Assembly: GCA_019828595.1 (NCBI GenBank)
Contig: JAHQRK010000008.1
Location: 1,488,001 to 1,552,000, forward strand
DNA: 64,000 nucleotides
Direction: 5' to 3'
From: Aphanomyces cochlioides
Lineage: Eukaryota > Oomycota > Saprolegniomycetes > Saprolegniales > Verrucalvaceae
Numbering within the stretch: position 1 is the first letter of the stretch; each line of letters begins with the position of its first letter. This document shows, piece after piece, positions 21,778-30,799 of this stretch. A program made the position numbers and the translations under genes. The notes below the pieces were generated by a model. The model had not been told where the DNA came from. It saw nothing but the letters and a program-made list of their open reading frames with translations, and ran no database searches.

Positions 21778-22257
21778 TTATACTAGTCGAAAACTACCAC
21801 CACGTTTCTTCGCACGAACAAGGGCCATACGATCTTTAGCCGCTTGAGAGCCCTTTTGAAAACCTACGCCGCTAAGTTTACGAATGCCTTCCCTAATAGG
21901 GGCCAATTCTGGATTACTATATGCGATTGCATCTCCAACTCCACTTAGTACAGGTTTAATTACACTATTCCAAGCCGTACTCAAACCTGATCTCAAACTA
22001 TCCCAAATGCTTCCGCCTTGGTGATGGCTTAAATCGTGATGAATTTCCCCTTCAGTAAAATCCAAACGAGCTCCTTTATTAGCTTTTTGAGCTTGAACTA
22101 TTTTGCTATAATTAGCTGGATGCACAAGCATTGGCTTACTTCCTTTTAAATCATCAGCGCTAAATACAACTGTACCACCTTTGGATGCTTTAGAAAGTTT
22201 TTTCTTTGAAAGAGATGATGATACGTGAACTACTTTATAACCTCCTGTTCCTTTCAT
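21778..22257 (-). CDS. PX/pVI-like core protein
   Basis: 159 aa, basic. The N-terminal half has FSADDLKGSKP and LDFTEGEI. The centre has GGSIWDSLRSGLSTAWNSVI, a Gly-Gly site followed by an amphipathic helix. The C-terminus is very basic and ends KKRGGSFRLV. Small GG-containing basic proteins with an amphipathic helix in this position are the adenovirus pVI / polinton PX type: protease substrates that line the capsid and can disturb membranes. The assignment rests on these features, not on close sequence similarity. Confidence 0.6.
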   Translation of the reverse strand: MKGTGGYKVVHVSSSLSKKKLSKASKGGTVVFSADDLKGSKPMLVHPANYSKIVQAQKANKGARLDFTEGEIHHDLSHHQGGSIWDSLRSGLSTAWNSVIKPVLSGVGDAIAYSNPELAPIREGIRKLSGVGFQKGSQAAKDRMALVRAKKRGGSFRLV

Positions 22258-22328
22258 ATTTCGTTGATTTAAACGAAGTCTATATTTTATGAATTACATA
22301 AAAAATAAAAATATATTATTAAATCATC

Positions 22329-22535
22329 TTAAAGAGCAAATGTCTTTGATTTTTGCTCTAATTTCTTTTTTCTTTTATATTCATCAATAGATGGTCCATA
22401 TCTTTGAAAACTTGATTTTGGTTCTGTATTATCAATGATTAAGTTTTCCATCGTTTCAATTAGTCTATCTTCATTTTCTTTGGCCTTTTTATTATATATT
22501 TTTAAAAATGGATGTTTAACATTAATCGTTTTCAT
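22329..22535 (-). CDS. Small hypothetical polinton protein
   Basis: 68 aa, charged, Lys/Glu-rich (FLKIYNKKAKENEDRLIETMENL), probably helical. No family recognised. It lies between the core protein and the 443-aa gene on the same strand, with a normal short spacer. Confidence 0.5.
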   Translation of the reverse strand: MKTINVKHPFLKIYNKKAKENEDRLIETMENLIIDNTEPKSSFQRYGPSIDEYKRKKKLEQKSKTFAL

Positions 22536-22601
22536 AGCTTCTATATTACTATGATAAGGTCGTAAGTTTATCTTCCGACTTCGTCTACAGATAACCTTCC
22601 T

Positions 22602-23933
22602 CTATATTGTCATCATCAAAATATCATTGAATTGTTTATCGCTTAAAATTCCATTTTGAAATAAATGAATCGACATCTTCTTTAGTTCCGATTTGATCAA
22701 AGGATTATCATTACCGATCTTGATTTCACCAATGAGCTTATTGAATTCAGCAACATATTTATCACTACCATCTCGTGGATCGCTAATAGTTTCTTTAAAC
22801 GAATTTAATAGTTTACAAACTTTTAGAGTATCGTAAAACGCAATTTTATCTTTGTTGTCAAGCTGATTATAAAGACTATAATCAATAACTCCATCAAATA
22901 ACAAGATTTTGATGATTTGAAGTAGTTTATCTGACATTTTTAATCGTTTAAAACAGGAATTACCAGACGGATGGCGTAAACTTAAATATCCTTGACCAAG
23001 AGCTTTCAAATTGACATATTTAGCTCCAAGAGGTCGATATAAATAATCTTTTTCAAAATTATGTAAATGCGAAATTCCCGCGCCGATTAAGCCTCGTCCA
23101 ATGAGTTTTTTACGGGCGATTAATTTAAAGCCTTGGCCTTCCATTTTGATATCAGGTTCGCTTTTAATTGACATTTGAGTAACGCCTTGTCGGATGCCAT
23201 TCACACGTCTATTTTCATCAATAATTTTGTCAATTTTTTCTTTTGTAGCAACCCAATCGTAATCAATTATACGTTTATTCTTATTTTCATGATCACTCCG
23301 TATGGTAAATAGTCTTCCCGATCTTCCCAAGTATACACTCTTATCTTCATCACCATTTAGTAATATCGGAGAAATCTTTCTTGTTTTAAAGAAGTTCCAA
23401 TTGTCCTTATAAAGTTTTATAATTTGTTCTCTTGGAGTTTTTTTGTTATCCTCTGCGGGAAATATTGGTTTTGACTCTTCGTCGTTTTCATCAGACAAAA
23501 TTCTGAAACGATTTCTTGTTTCGACAGGGGGCATATTTTCTAATTTGATTTGATCCCTTGTTTTAATTCTGGGTTCGTATCTTGGATTACTTTCATATTG
23601 AGTTCCAGTTGTAATACCCGTTGGCTCGGTTTGAGCAGATCTGGCTTTCGTATTTCGTTTAGTTTGGGTTTGTATAGTTCTACCGTTTGATTCGGTTTGA
23701 ACTTCAATGGTTCTTGGGTTTGATGAATCTGTTTGAATTTCAATTGTTCTGCCAATATTTGAAGACATTTGAGGTTTTGGTAGAATTACATTTGATGCAA
23801 CATCACTACTCCAAATAGCAGTTTCATATGCCTTTTGTTTAATAGCATCGATCTTTTTATCAAGTTTGATTTGATCATAATATTCTTGTAATTTTGCTTT
23901 TTTATCAGCGAGATCCTTATAGCTCGGATACAT
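22602..23933 (-). CDS. Conserved-type polinton protein with IEIQT repeats
   Basis: 443 aa. An N-terminal coiled-coil-like stretch (residues 8-38) is followed by four imperfect repeats around 62-115 (RTIEIQTDSS, RTIEVQTESN, RTIQTQTKRN, RSAQTEPTG). The middle is charged. A C-terminal domain of ~130 residues contains LSLRHPSGNSCFKRLKMSDKL. The (R/K)xPSG...LK..S..L block reminds me of a protein shared by polinton-like viruses and some giant viruses, of unknown role. It is complete and placed between virion genes and the integrase. Confidence 0.65.
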   Translation of the reverse strand: MYPSYKDLADKKAKLQEYYDQIKLDKKIDAIKQKAYETAIWSSDVASNVILPKPQMSSNIGRTIEIQTDSSNPRTIEVQTESNGRTIQTQTKRNTKARSAQTEPTGITTGTQYESNPRYEPRIKTRDQIKLENMPPVETRNRFRILSDENDEESKPIFPAEDNKKTPREQIIKLYKDNWNFFKTRKISPILLNGDEDKSVYLGRSGRLFTIRSDHENKNKRIIDYDWVATKEKIDKIIDENRRVNGIRQGVTQMSIKSEPDIKMEGQGFKLIARKKLIGRGLIGAGISHLHNFEKDYLYRPLGAKYVNLKALGQGYLSLRHPSGNSCFKRLKMSDKLLQIIKILLFDGVIDYSLYNQLDNKDKIAFYDTLKVCKLLNSFKETISDPRDGSDKYVAEFNKLIGEIKIGNDNPLIKSELKKMSIHLFQNGILSDKQFNDILMMTI

Positions 23934-23971
23934 TTTACTACGAATTAATTAACGTATATATATTTGGTAGT

Positions 23972-25060
23972 TTATATTACCTGTGCAAAATAATTTTTTT
24001 CTAATTGACTCATTTGATTTTTATTAAATATTCTTAGATTCTTCTGAGGCTCCCATGATTCACTTCCATCAGCCCATTTAACCAGATATTTGTATTGACC
24101 ATTTTTTAGTTTCTTGTGACTTAAAATTTTCTCAGCTTCATAAATGTCATTTGCTCTTCCATCAGCGTCAGTAGTTTGAGCTTCTACTATTTTTATATCA
24201 TTAACTGGTTTATATACGACGTGATTATTTTTTGATCGTAAATGCGTCTTTAGTCCATCTAATCCAATAAATTCATAAACGGATTTTGAATATTTAGCAC
24301 CTTCTTTTTGAAATGGATTTTTTGGTTTCAATTTGTAACGTACTTTTGAGCCAATCGGGATGCTTTCTAAGACTTGCTTTGCTACATTTTGGTTATGATC
24401 ATTTTCGGAAAATATGACTTTTCCTTTCATCTCATTTGGCGTTGCATGAATGGATGAATGTTCCGTGTCATTGTAATTTGAAATTGCATCGTTTAGATGC
24501 TTTTGAGTTAGCTTTTTAAAGATTCCTGTCTCGAACATTTTGGTTAGTCTTGATTTTAACGTTCTAATGAATCGATCTACCTTGCCTAGAATTGTATGAT
24601 CCCCAGACTCTCCAGCGTAATGACTGATATGTTCTTTTGTTAACAGTTCTTGAACTTTTTTATTCATAAACTCATTTCCATTATCTGATGTAAACGAATG
24701 TGTTTTGTTTCGAGAAAGAAATTCTTCTATTGCTTTTCTAACTACAGGCGGAGTTTTGTTTTTCAACAATTTGGCGAAGCCGATTCGACTGTTAATATTG
24801 ATTGCGATAAATATTGGTTGTTTTTGCCAAAAAGCTAAATCCATTTGCCATGAGTTTGGATTGTTGCTTGCAATTTTGAACTCAGGAAATTTCTTGTTTT
24901 GAGCTGAATGCTGTTGAATATCAGTTTGTTTCTTATACCAATCGCGAACTTGTTTTAGAGTAATAGAATTATTAAGTTCTTTTGCTTTTTTATACAATGC
25001 TGTTGCGCTAATGAATCCAATCTTTGGATCATAGTATAATTTTTTAAGAAGTGCAGACAT
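23972..25060 (-). CDS. Retroviral-type integrase with chromodomain
   Basis: 362 aa. The rve core has WQMDLAFW (Asp74) and FTSDNGNEF (Asp126). In the third catalytic position the motif is GKVDRFIRTLK, so the residue is Asp162 where most retroviral integrases have Glu; spacing from Asp126 is 35 residues. The C-terminus carries a chromodomain (YEAEKIL, YLVKWADGSESWEP), which in related elements can bind modified histones and steer insertion. It would have made the 6-bp duplication. The start codon lies 9 bp from the polymerase stop, so the two genes may share a transcript. Confidence 0.92.
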   Translation of the reverse strand: MSALLKKLYYDPKIGFISATALYKKAKELNNSITLKQVRDWYKKQTDIQQHSAQNKKFPEFKIASNNPNSWQMDLAFWQKQPIFIAININSRIGFAKLLKNKTPPVVRKAIEEFLSRNKTHSFTSDNGNEFMNKKVQELLTKEHISHYAGESGDHTILGKVDRFIRTLKSRLTKMFETGIFKKLTQKHLNDAISNYNDTEHSSIHATPNEMKGKVIFSENDHNQNVAKQVLESIPIGSKVRYKLKPKNPFQKEGAKYSKSVYEFIGLDGLKTHLRSKNNHVVYKPVNDIKIVEAQTTDADGRANDIYEAEKILSHKKLKNGQYKYLVKWADGSESWEPQKNLRIFNKNQMSQLEKNYFAQVI

Positions 25061-25069
25061 ATTATATAT

Positions 25070-28000
25070 CTAAGCAAATGAAACTTTTCTTGTAAACTTC
25101 AATCTCTTGCTTACCTTTTGTGTCTTAGTGTTAATGTCGATTGAACAACATTCGCTTAGATCAAATTCCATTGATTCACCATTATACATCTTCACATACT
25201 TTTCGAGAGGATTTTCTTTAAGAAGCTTTCCAGGAATACCCTTCATACGAATATGATGTCCCTCAACATCATTACCATCGCAAGATAGCACATTCACATA
25301 GCTTTTTTTTCCTAAGAATATTGACTCCTTAGCATAAACCTCTCCTTTTGAACCTTCAAGACTAAAATCTGTATGAAATTGCCCCAGTTGCTTTCCAATT
25401 AGTTCTCTTCCATATTTTTCTTTAAAAGCGATTGCCAATTTTGGAACCCCATCACGATCAATCATCATCGAATCTGTATCCTGATACCAAATGTTAGCTT
25501 TAATATCTTCTGCAAGACACATAACTTCATTCATAATATGTTTTGAAGAATCGAGTATCTGAACTCCAAGATGAGCTGGTGAATAATGTTCATAGAGATA
25601 TTTGTGTTCTTCAAATAATGCCAAATCATCAGTAATTGGCGTTCTTGAAATCATTTTATGAATCTTTCGTTTTGTTCGCTCTTTAATCTCGTCAGATCCT
25701 TTGACAAGTATCTTCTCTTTTACAATTGGTTTTTGAATTAGCTTTCCGTAAGCGCTATTGAGGAGCAATTTGATTCCTTCTTGTAGAGGATTGCCTTCTT
25801 TTTTCAACTTAAGTCGTTCGTTGAATAATTCTTTTACTGCTTCTACTATCTTTGGATTAAAACCTTCATCCCAATAACAACCTTCAATTACCGTATATGT
25901 AGCATTTTGAAATTTTACAATATCTTCAAGAGCTTGCTTTCCAATAACCATTGTTTGTCCTATGATATCATTTGTAAAACCACGTGATCCATCTTGTTGA
26001 ATACTTAAAAGTGGAAAACTTTGATGTTTTCCGATAGAGTTAAATCTAACTCGAGCAATGTAATAATCAGCATTATTCGGAATTGTATCCTTAAAGAATT
26101 TTGCTTTACCTTTTACATAACCGCTTAATATTGATTGTCCTGATGGATATAGTGAAACAGCATCAAAATCCGATAATTGATGTTTAATGTGATACTTCTT
26201 ATTATCTCGAGTCATAACTCGTCCTCCAACAATAGCTTGTCTGATAAATCCCAGAACGATTCCATTTTGTTCATAGCAACCATCAAAGCAACCTTGATTA
26301 TGTTGAATTGCATAAGCAATTGATGGCATAGACATAAATCGATATACATCAATGTTGAAACGATTAATAAACATCATTCTGAAAGCTTCAAAACAAGTGT
26401 GAAGAACATCAACATCGCGATTACAATAATGTATAGCATACTTCTGGATATCGATTTGGTCTTCAATTACTGCACCGATCTTGTTTGCGTTGGCAATCAT
26501 AGCTCCTTTGTCTTCAAATCCATTGAGATAGCTAAGCTTCCACATTGACTTGAAGTTGTTTTCATTTATGAAGTCATGAGGAAATGATTCTTTTTCTAAG
26601 TTAAGATCTTTGCTTGCATCCTTGAACATCTTTGGAAGATTTGCAAGTTTGCTATTAATAAAACTCATTGAGCATTTGACTACAAGTTCAGAGCTTTTAT
26701 AAAAGCAATGAGCTTGCTTTAGTCGAGTTCCGCATTCTATCATATTGCTCTTTTGAGAAAAGCTTGTTACGTGTTTCATTAGAAAACGCAAATCGAATCC
26801 AGCATTGTGAGCCCAAAGTAAATTATGACTCTTTTCGGGAATTGACTCTAGAAATCGTTGAGCACAGTCAAACCCATAAAAGTTTTGTGTTTCGCCTGTT
26901 GAATACAGCTTTCTAAATTTATACTTTAGGATCTTGAAAGATATGCAGTAGGCAACGTGCTCGTTATCATTATTTACTAATGTTTCAAAATCGAAATAGA
27001 TAACATTAAAGTTGATTATTTCTTCATATTGTTTAGTGTATTTATTAATTACTTGATTGAAAGGCGATTGACCAAATTTCATTGTACCATCAACACGTCC
27101 AATTTCTTTGAATGTATTCTCATCAAAGTCTTCTTCATATAATGAATCAACTTTTTGATACTCATTGTTAAGTAGTTTAGGAACATTACTTTGAGTAATA
27201 GGAATAAGTAATTTATCTCTGTTGTGATATAAATGTGAAATGACTTCAAAACTGTCAAGAAACTTGATTCGTTTTGAATTATAACTAACTCGTCCGTGAT
27301 GAAGTATAAATTCAGTCGATCCTTCTATTTTTACAATTTCTGGATTATTAAGAGCTGTTAGAGTGATTTTAGTTTCTTTAATAGCAAATACGTGTTTTGG
27401 CGTTACTCCAAGACGAATTATATTGTTACTATAAGGTCCATAATTATTAATATTATAACTTTTAACTCCATTATTGTTTTTATAGGTTTTTACTTCCAAT
27501 CTTAACTTAAACTTTTCTGCTATTTTTTTAAACAAATTAGTTGTAATACCTGAATGAAACATTAGTTGCTTAATTTTATTAACAATGACTTTTGAAACTC
27601 CTCCTTGCTCAAGAGCATATAGAAAGCATGGAATTTCTGATTCTTTTGGAAGACCATTTGGTGATTCAGGATATACTTGAAATTGGTCAAGTAAATAATC
27701 TGCTTTTGTTAAATAACGGAAAAAGTTTTTGCGAGATGATCTGGATTGCTTTGGATCTTCAATCCATTCTAACGTTATCATTGTTGTTGGAAGAATGTTA
27801 AGATCAACATCAGCTCCGGATGTGTATTCATTATTTTCAGTTATATAAAGATTTTCAATATTTACTTGATTAGAATTCAAATGATACGTTCGAAGAGTTG
27901 ATCCATCTATATCCAGAAAATGAACTAATAAGTTTTTGTCGGCAGGAGCAATGATGTTTGGACGAATTCGCTTAAATTGTTCAAGAAGCAAAGTTGTTGT

Positions 28001-28243
28001 TTGATAACTGTTAACCTTCTTTAATGCTTTGAAATCACTTAATTGTGATTTAGCTTTATACATCTTAAAGACTGATGCAATTTTAGTCTGAGAGTCAGCT
28101 TTACGTTGTGGTTGATTTAGGATTTCTTGGATCTTGGATATTTTCATATCCCATCTAACGGGGAGACCAAGTGATTTAGCCTGTTGATAGACTACTGACT
28201 TGGCTCTAGTTGCTTTAATTGCATTATTAGCTTTTGAAGACAT
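25070..28243 (-). CDS. Protein-primed family B DNA polymerase
   Basis: 1057 aa, full-size. The exonuclease domain has IYFDFETL (about residue 417), HNAGFDLRFL (about 483) and the YCNRDVDVL motif. The polymerase domain has DFDAVSLYPSGQS (about 694), KLLLNSAYGK (about 830) and YQDTDSMMID (about 927), followed by GKKSYV. This arrangement fits pPolB of polintons, which starts copying from a terminal protein at the repeat tips. The ~400-residue N-terminal extension may hold the terminal protein or processing domain, but no motif proves it. No lesion is visible. Confidence 0.95.
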   Translation of the reverse strand: MSSKANNAIKATRAKSVVYQQAKSLGLPVRWDMKISKIQEILNQPQRKADSQTKIASVFKMYKAKSQLSDFKALKKVNSYQTTTLLLEQFKRIRPNIIAPADKNLLVHFLDIDGSTLRTYHLNSNQVNIENLYITENNEYTSGADVDLNILPTTMITLEWIEDPKQSRSSRKNFFRYLTKADYLLDQFQVYPESPNGLPKESEIPCFLYALEQGGVSKVIVNKIKQLMFHSGITTNLFKKIAEKFKLRLEVKTYKNNNGVKSYNINNYGPYSNNIIRLGVTPKHVFAIKETKITLTALNNPEIVKIEGSTEFILHHGRVSYNSKRIKFLDSFEVISHLYHNRDKLLIPITQSNVPKLLNNEYQKVDSLYEEDFDENTFKEIGRVDGTMKFGQSPFNQVINKYTKQYEEIINFNVIYFDFETLVNNDNEHVAYCISFKILKYKFRKLYSTGETQNFYGFDCAQRFLESIPEKSHNLLWAHNAGFDLRFLMKHVTSFSQKSNMIECGTRLKQAHCFYKSSELVVKCSMSFINSKLANLPKMFKDASKDLNLEKESFPHDFINENNFKSMWKLSYLNGFEDKGAMIANANKIGAVIEDQIDIQKYAIHYCNRDVDVLHTCFEAFRMMFINRFNIDVYRFMSMPSIAYAIQHNQGCFDGCYEQNGIVLGFIRQAIVGGRVMTRDNKKYHIKHQLSDFDAVSLYPSGQSILSGYVKGKAKFFKDTIPNNADYYIARVRFNSIGKHQSFPLLSIQQDGSRGFTNDIIGQTMVIGKQALEDIVKFQNATYTVIEGCYWDEGFNPKIVEAVKELFNERLKLKKEGNPLQEGIKLLLNSAYGKLIQKPIVKEKILVKGSDEIKERTKRKIHKMISRTPITDDLALFEEHKYLYEHYSPAHLGVQILDSSKHIMNEVMCLAEDIKANIWYQDTDSMMIDRDGVPKLAIAFKEKYGRELIGKQLGQFHTDFSLEGSKGEVYAKESIFLGKKSYVNVLSCDGNDVEGHHIRMKGIPGKLLKENPLEKYVKMYNGESMEFDLSECCSIDINTKTQKVSKRLKFTRKVSFA

Positions 28244-28360
28244 AATTTTTCAGATCTATAAAATTACAATTTTTCTTTCAAGATCAAATTGTTTTTCTTG
28301 AAGATGTATATGAGTTGGAATAAAAAAAATATAGCTTAGAAAATATCAAAATTCTGTGTC

Positions 28361-28516
28361 TTAAACATTGATTTGTCTTAACAAATTAACTTCTCTTTTG
28401 TAGTGATTTCTAGCATTAATTCGATCCAAGATGCGTTGTTGATGTTTGTAGTAATAATCGTGATTCACCTGAACTCTTGGTTTTTTGTCTTCGGGTGATT
28501 TCTTTGGTGGAGCCAT
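28361..28516 (-). CDS. Small basic polinton ORF (51 aa)
   Basis: This is the only gene-like ORF between the polymerase and the right repeat. It starts MAPPKKSPEDKKP and continues with a basic, Tyr- and Arg-rich helix (DYYYKHQQRILDRINARN). The ATG is 18 bp inside the repeat boundary. Its composition suits a DNA-binding or terminal-protein-like product, but there is no family match and it is short. Confidence 0.45.
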   Translation of the reverse strand: MAPPKKSPEDKKPRVQVNHDYYYKHQQRILDRINARNHYKREVNLLRQINV

Positions 28517-28533
28517 TTGTGATTATTTGTTGT

Positions 28534-28813
28534 ATTATATTATAAATAATTATTGTTCAAGATCAAATGAATTTTAAAATTTTCTGTATGAAGGTCAAGA
28601 TTATGCTGGTGATGCAAAATGCTTTGAGTGGTGATCATTTTGCCTTTGGACACTTCCACAAGTGTTAATTGTGTTTTTTGCTCGAGGGTGTCTCTAGCGT
28701 ATGGTTGTGGAAATGGGTGAGAATCCATTCTTAGCTAATGGATGATGCCTTACTAATGCTTCTCGTCATGAGAATTTTGAAGTGGCCACGATATACCTTT
28801 AACAGCTATTACT
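28534..28813. repeat. Right terminal inverted repeat of the polinton (280 bp)
   Basis: Inverse of 11519-11798 with one difference. It ends ...CTATTACT at 28813, directly followed by the CATGGA target copy. Confidence 0.95.
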
Positions 28814-28819
28814 CATGGA
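28814..28819. repeat. Right target-site duplication of the polinton (CATGGA)
   Basis: Identical to 11513-11518. On the minus strand it reads TCCATG and lies in the transposase frame (Lys-Lys-Ser-Met). Confidence 0.92.
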
Positions 28820-29251
28820 CTTTTTGGATGTGCGATCGACCGAGAGCAAACTCAATGACACTAAATATCCCAGAACGTCTTTGGCGACAGTGCGCTTGCG
28901 CTCTTGTCGTCGTTCTCGAACAAATGTCTGGACCTTTGTTGCAACCGAAGGGCAGGTAGGAATTCGTTTGGCATGGTTTATGGTATTGTCCATTTGTAAA
29001 TCACGAGCAACTTCCTTGGTTTGACGGAATTCCTTCCACACACGTTTCACCAACCCTTTGTTTCGATGCAGGAGGCTTGAAATCTTGCCCGACACATCTT
29101 GTACACCTTGACGGCGAAGTTCGACTTGGAGACAAACACATGCGATATGCTCGCCTTCAGTCATTTGGTGGGAGCGCAGCTTCAGGATGCTTGAAAGTTG
29201 CGCGTCGATGTCTTCAGGCATGGCAAAATGCAAAATGGTGAAAGCCATCAT
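28814..29251 (-). pseudogene. DDE transposase, N-terminal part, split by the polinton
   Basis: About 146 codons. A helix-turn-helix region contains VWKEFRQTKEVARDL and TVAKDVLGYL and runs into the element at Lys-Lys-Ser-Met. The rest of the gene resumes at 11518 in the same frame. In relatives this module binds the transposon ends. Two ATGs (29251, and the next codon) begin the frame, with a third at MPEDIDAQ. It ends after four extra codons inside the polinton repeat. Confidence 0.85.
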
Positions 29252-29451
29252 GAACGCAATTCATATGACGTGTGAAATATACGTGCAACGTTTGTCACAG
29301 ACACTGACACAACAATAATTTATCAAAGTTATTATAATATATGATAGTATATTATGTTTCATAAGCAAAATTACAGTTATTTCTTTCAAATATGTGATTA
29401 AATCTTACAAGATATTGGATTTTAGGTGTACAGAAAAACCTGCTAGTTTAA

Positions 29452-29746
29452 GGGCCTGGTCGCTGTAGGCATCCATGCCTGATAAACAGGAACGTTAGGC
29501 GGATTTTTTTTCCACGTTTTTTTTCAATATCTCATGTTTTTCTTGAAAATTGGTCTCAAACAGGAACGGACTTTTTTAGGCGTGAATGAATCGTTCACGT
29601 CTGGAAAAAGTCATTCCTGTTTGAGTTTTTCCGGAAAACATGAACGTGGCATGAACGACCTTATTATCCGGAAATTTTGTCAATTGGCCAATCAAAAGCC
29701 GGCATTCGTTCCTGCTCGTGAACGAAATTGTTCAGCGACCACGCCC
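29452..29746. mobile_element. 295-bp MITE, GGGCCTGGTCG family, copy 1
   Basis: The ends are GGGCCTGGTCGCTG and its near-inverse CAGCGACCACGCCC, flanked by TAA on both sides. Length and ends match the copy at 43790-44084. The 3-bp duplication points to a Harbinger-type mover. Confidence 0.8.
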
Positions 29747-29866
29747 TAAACACCTCGGATAGCTAAACGCCTTTCGAACTGAACAGGTTTTCAATCCACG
29801 GACAGACCCTGGAGGCTGCGGGAAACAACCAGAGACAATGTGAATTACATTTAAACTACCGGTAGA

Positions 29867-30758
29867 CTATTCAAAAACAGAAAACAATGGCGAGCCATTC
29901 TCGATCGTAATTTGAATGATGTTAGCAATCGCATGCACGCATACAGGGTGAAGATCCAATTTGTGGCGAAACACTTGTGCAAGCACGCCAAATTGCTTGA
30001 ATCTGGCATTGACTGTCTCGTGTCGAGACATAATATGTTTTTGTCGTTGCCTCGTTCTAGGCTGCGATTGAGGATTGACAAAATATCTTGCATCGCGATA
30101 GCCAAGGTCTGCCAAAGTCATTTCTCCTGGCAAAACAGCCTGGACATATGCACTTCGCGCAAGTGTAATATCGCTCCAAGAGCCGCAGGGGGCCCCCATT
30201 AATCTAAATAATGTAGCCTGTTTGAATACACGAGGCCACCTCAAAACGTAGACCCGCCCCATGGAAATTGTGGGAATACCACATAGGATCGAATAGTCTA
30301 GGCTCACATACTCTGAAGTCAGTACCATCTAAAGATACAAACATCGTGGCTCCTTCTGCCGCGTTGGCAAACCTATTTTGCCACAATATCTATGCAAAAT
30401 CAATACATTTAATGAGAAAGTACAAACTAGATACCGTTTGAAAAGACGATAGATGTTCAATCCATAGACAACACCATTTTCTAAATGTCTTCTCGTCTAC
30501 GCCAGCAAGAGACGCATGCACTGTCTCCGTGGCGTAGACTTTCATGAACATCAGAGCCCAAAGTAAATGGGGCGGCACTGTATTTTCTGGCCGATTGTCT
30601 TTTTCGGCCCAAAGAAGAGGAACTACGCTCGGGGAAACACCAAAAAGAGCCCGAAAGCGTCTCTCGCTGCACGGAATCTGCCTAGAGCCACATTGACGGC
30701 GAAGCATACTCTGTGCAGCTTGCCAAATGTCCCGCTCAAGTTCTTCGATCTCGCACAT
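29867..30758 (-). pseudogene. PIF/Harbinger transposase relic
   Basis: Exon 1 (30758-30435) is joined to 30389 downward across a 45-bp GT-AG intron (30390-30434). Motifs in order are LDGTDFRV (first Asp), WYSHNFHG, a break, CGSWSDITLAR, ADLGYRDARYF (second acidic site) and SRHETVNARFKQF. The break near 30190-30206 shows a TAG where relatives have Trp and a frameshift in a G/C run. It is dead as it stands, but could once have mobilised the nearby TAA/TTA-flanked MITEs. Confidence 0.75.
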
Positions 30759-30799
30759 TCACAATCAACTTCGTCAGTTTTGATGAATGACTCCAATAA

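Larger units (their letters stand above)
11519..28813. mobile_element. Complete polinton / integrated polintovirus
   Basis: The element is 17,295 bp, bounded by 280-bp inverted repeats with AG...CT termini and 6-bp duplications. It encodes the six hallmark polintovirus proteins: pPolB, integrase, protease, packaging ATPase, major and minor capsid proteins. It also carries a fibre with an S74 domain, a PX/pVI-like core protein, a few small proteins and a Crinkler/RHS-like cargo gene. The host-like cargo occupies the left 2 kb; the viral genes run from 14.4 to 28.5 kb and are clearly more AT-rich than the flanks. All hallmark genes are open, so replication and virion formation are conceivable; only the fibre gene is visibly damaged. 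Confidence 0.95.

Noticed and set aside
25060..25070. Integrase-polymerase fusion
   Set aside because: A stop codon and a 9-bp gap with a fresh ATG separate the two frames.
11604..28728. Identical 62-codon ORFs in both polinton terminal repeats (11604-11792 and 28540-28728) as genes
   Set aside because: They are identical only because the repeats are; they end at the repeat border and have no domain or conserved start context.
11519..28813. A fragment of a giant virus (NCLDV) or a virophage
   Set aside because: Gene set, pPolB, integrase, terminal repeats and 6-bp target duplication fit a polinton; no NCLDV-specific replication or transcription genes are present.
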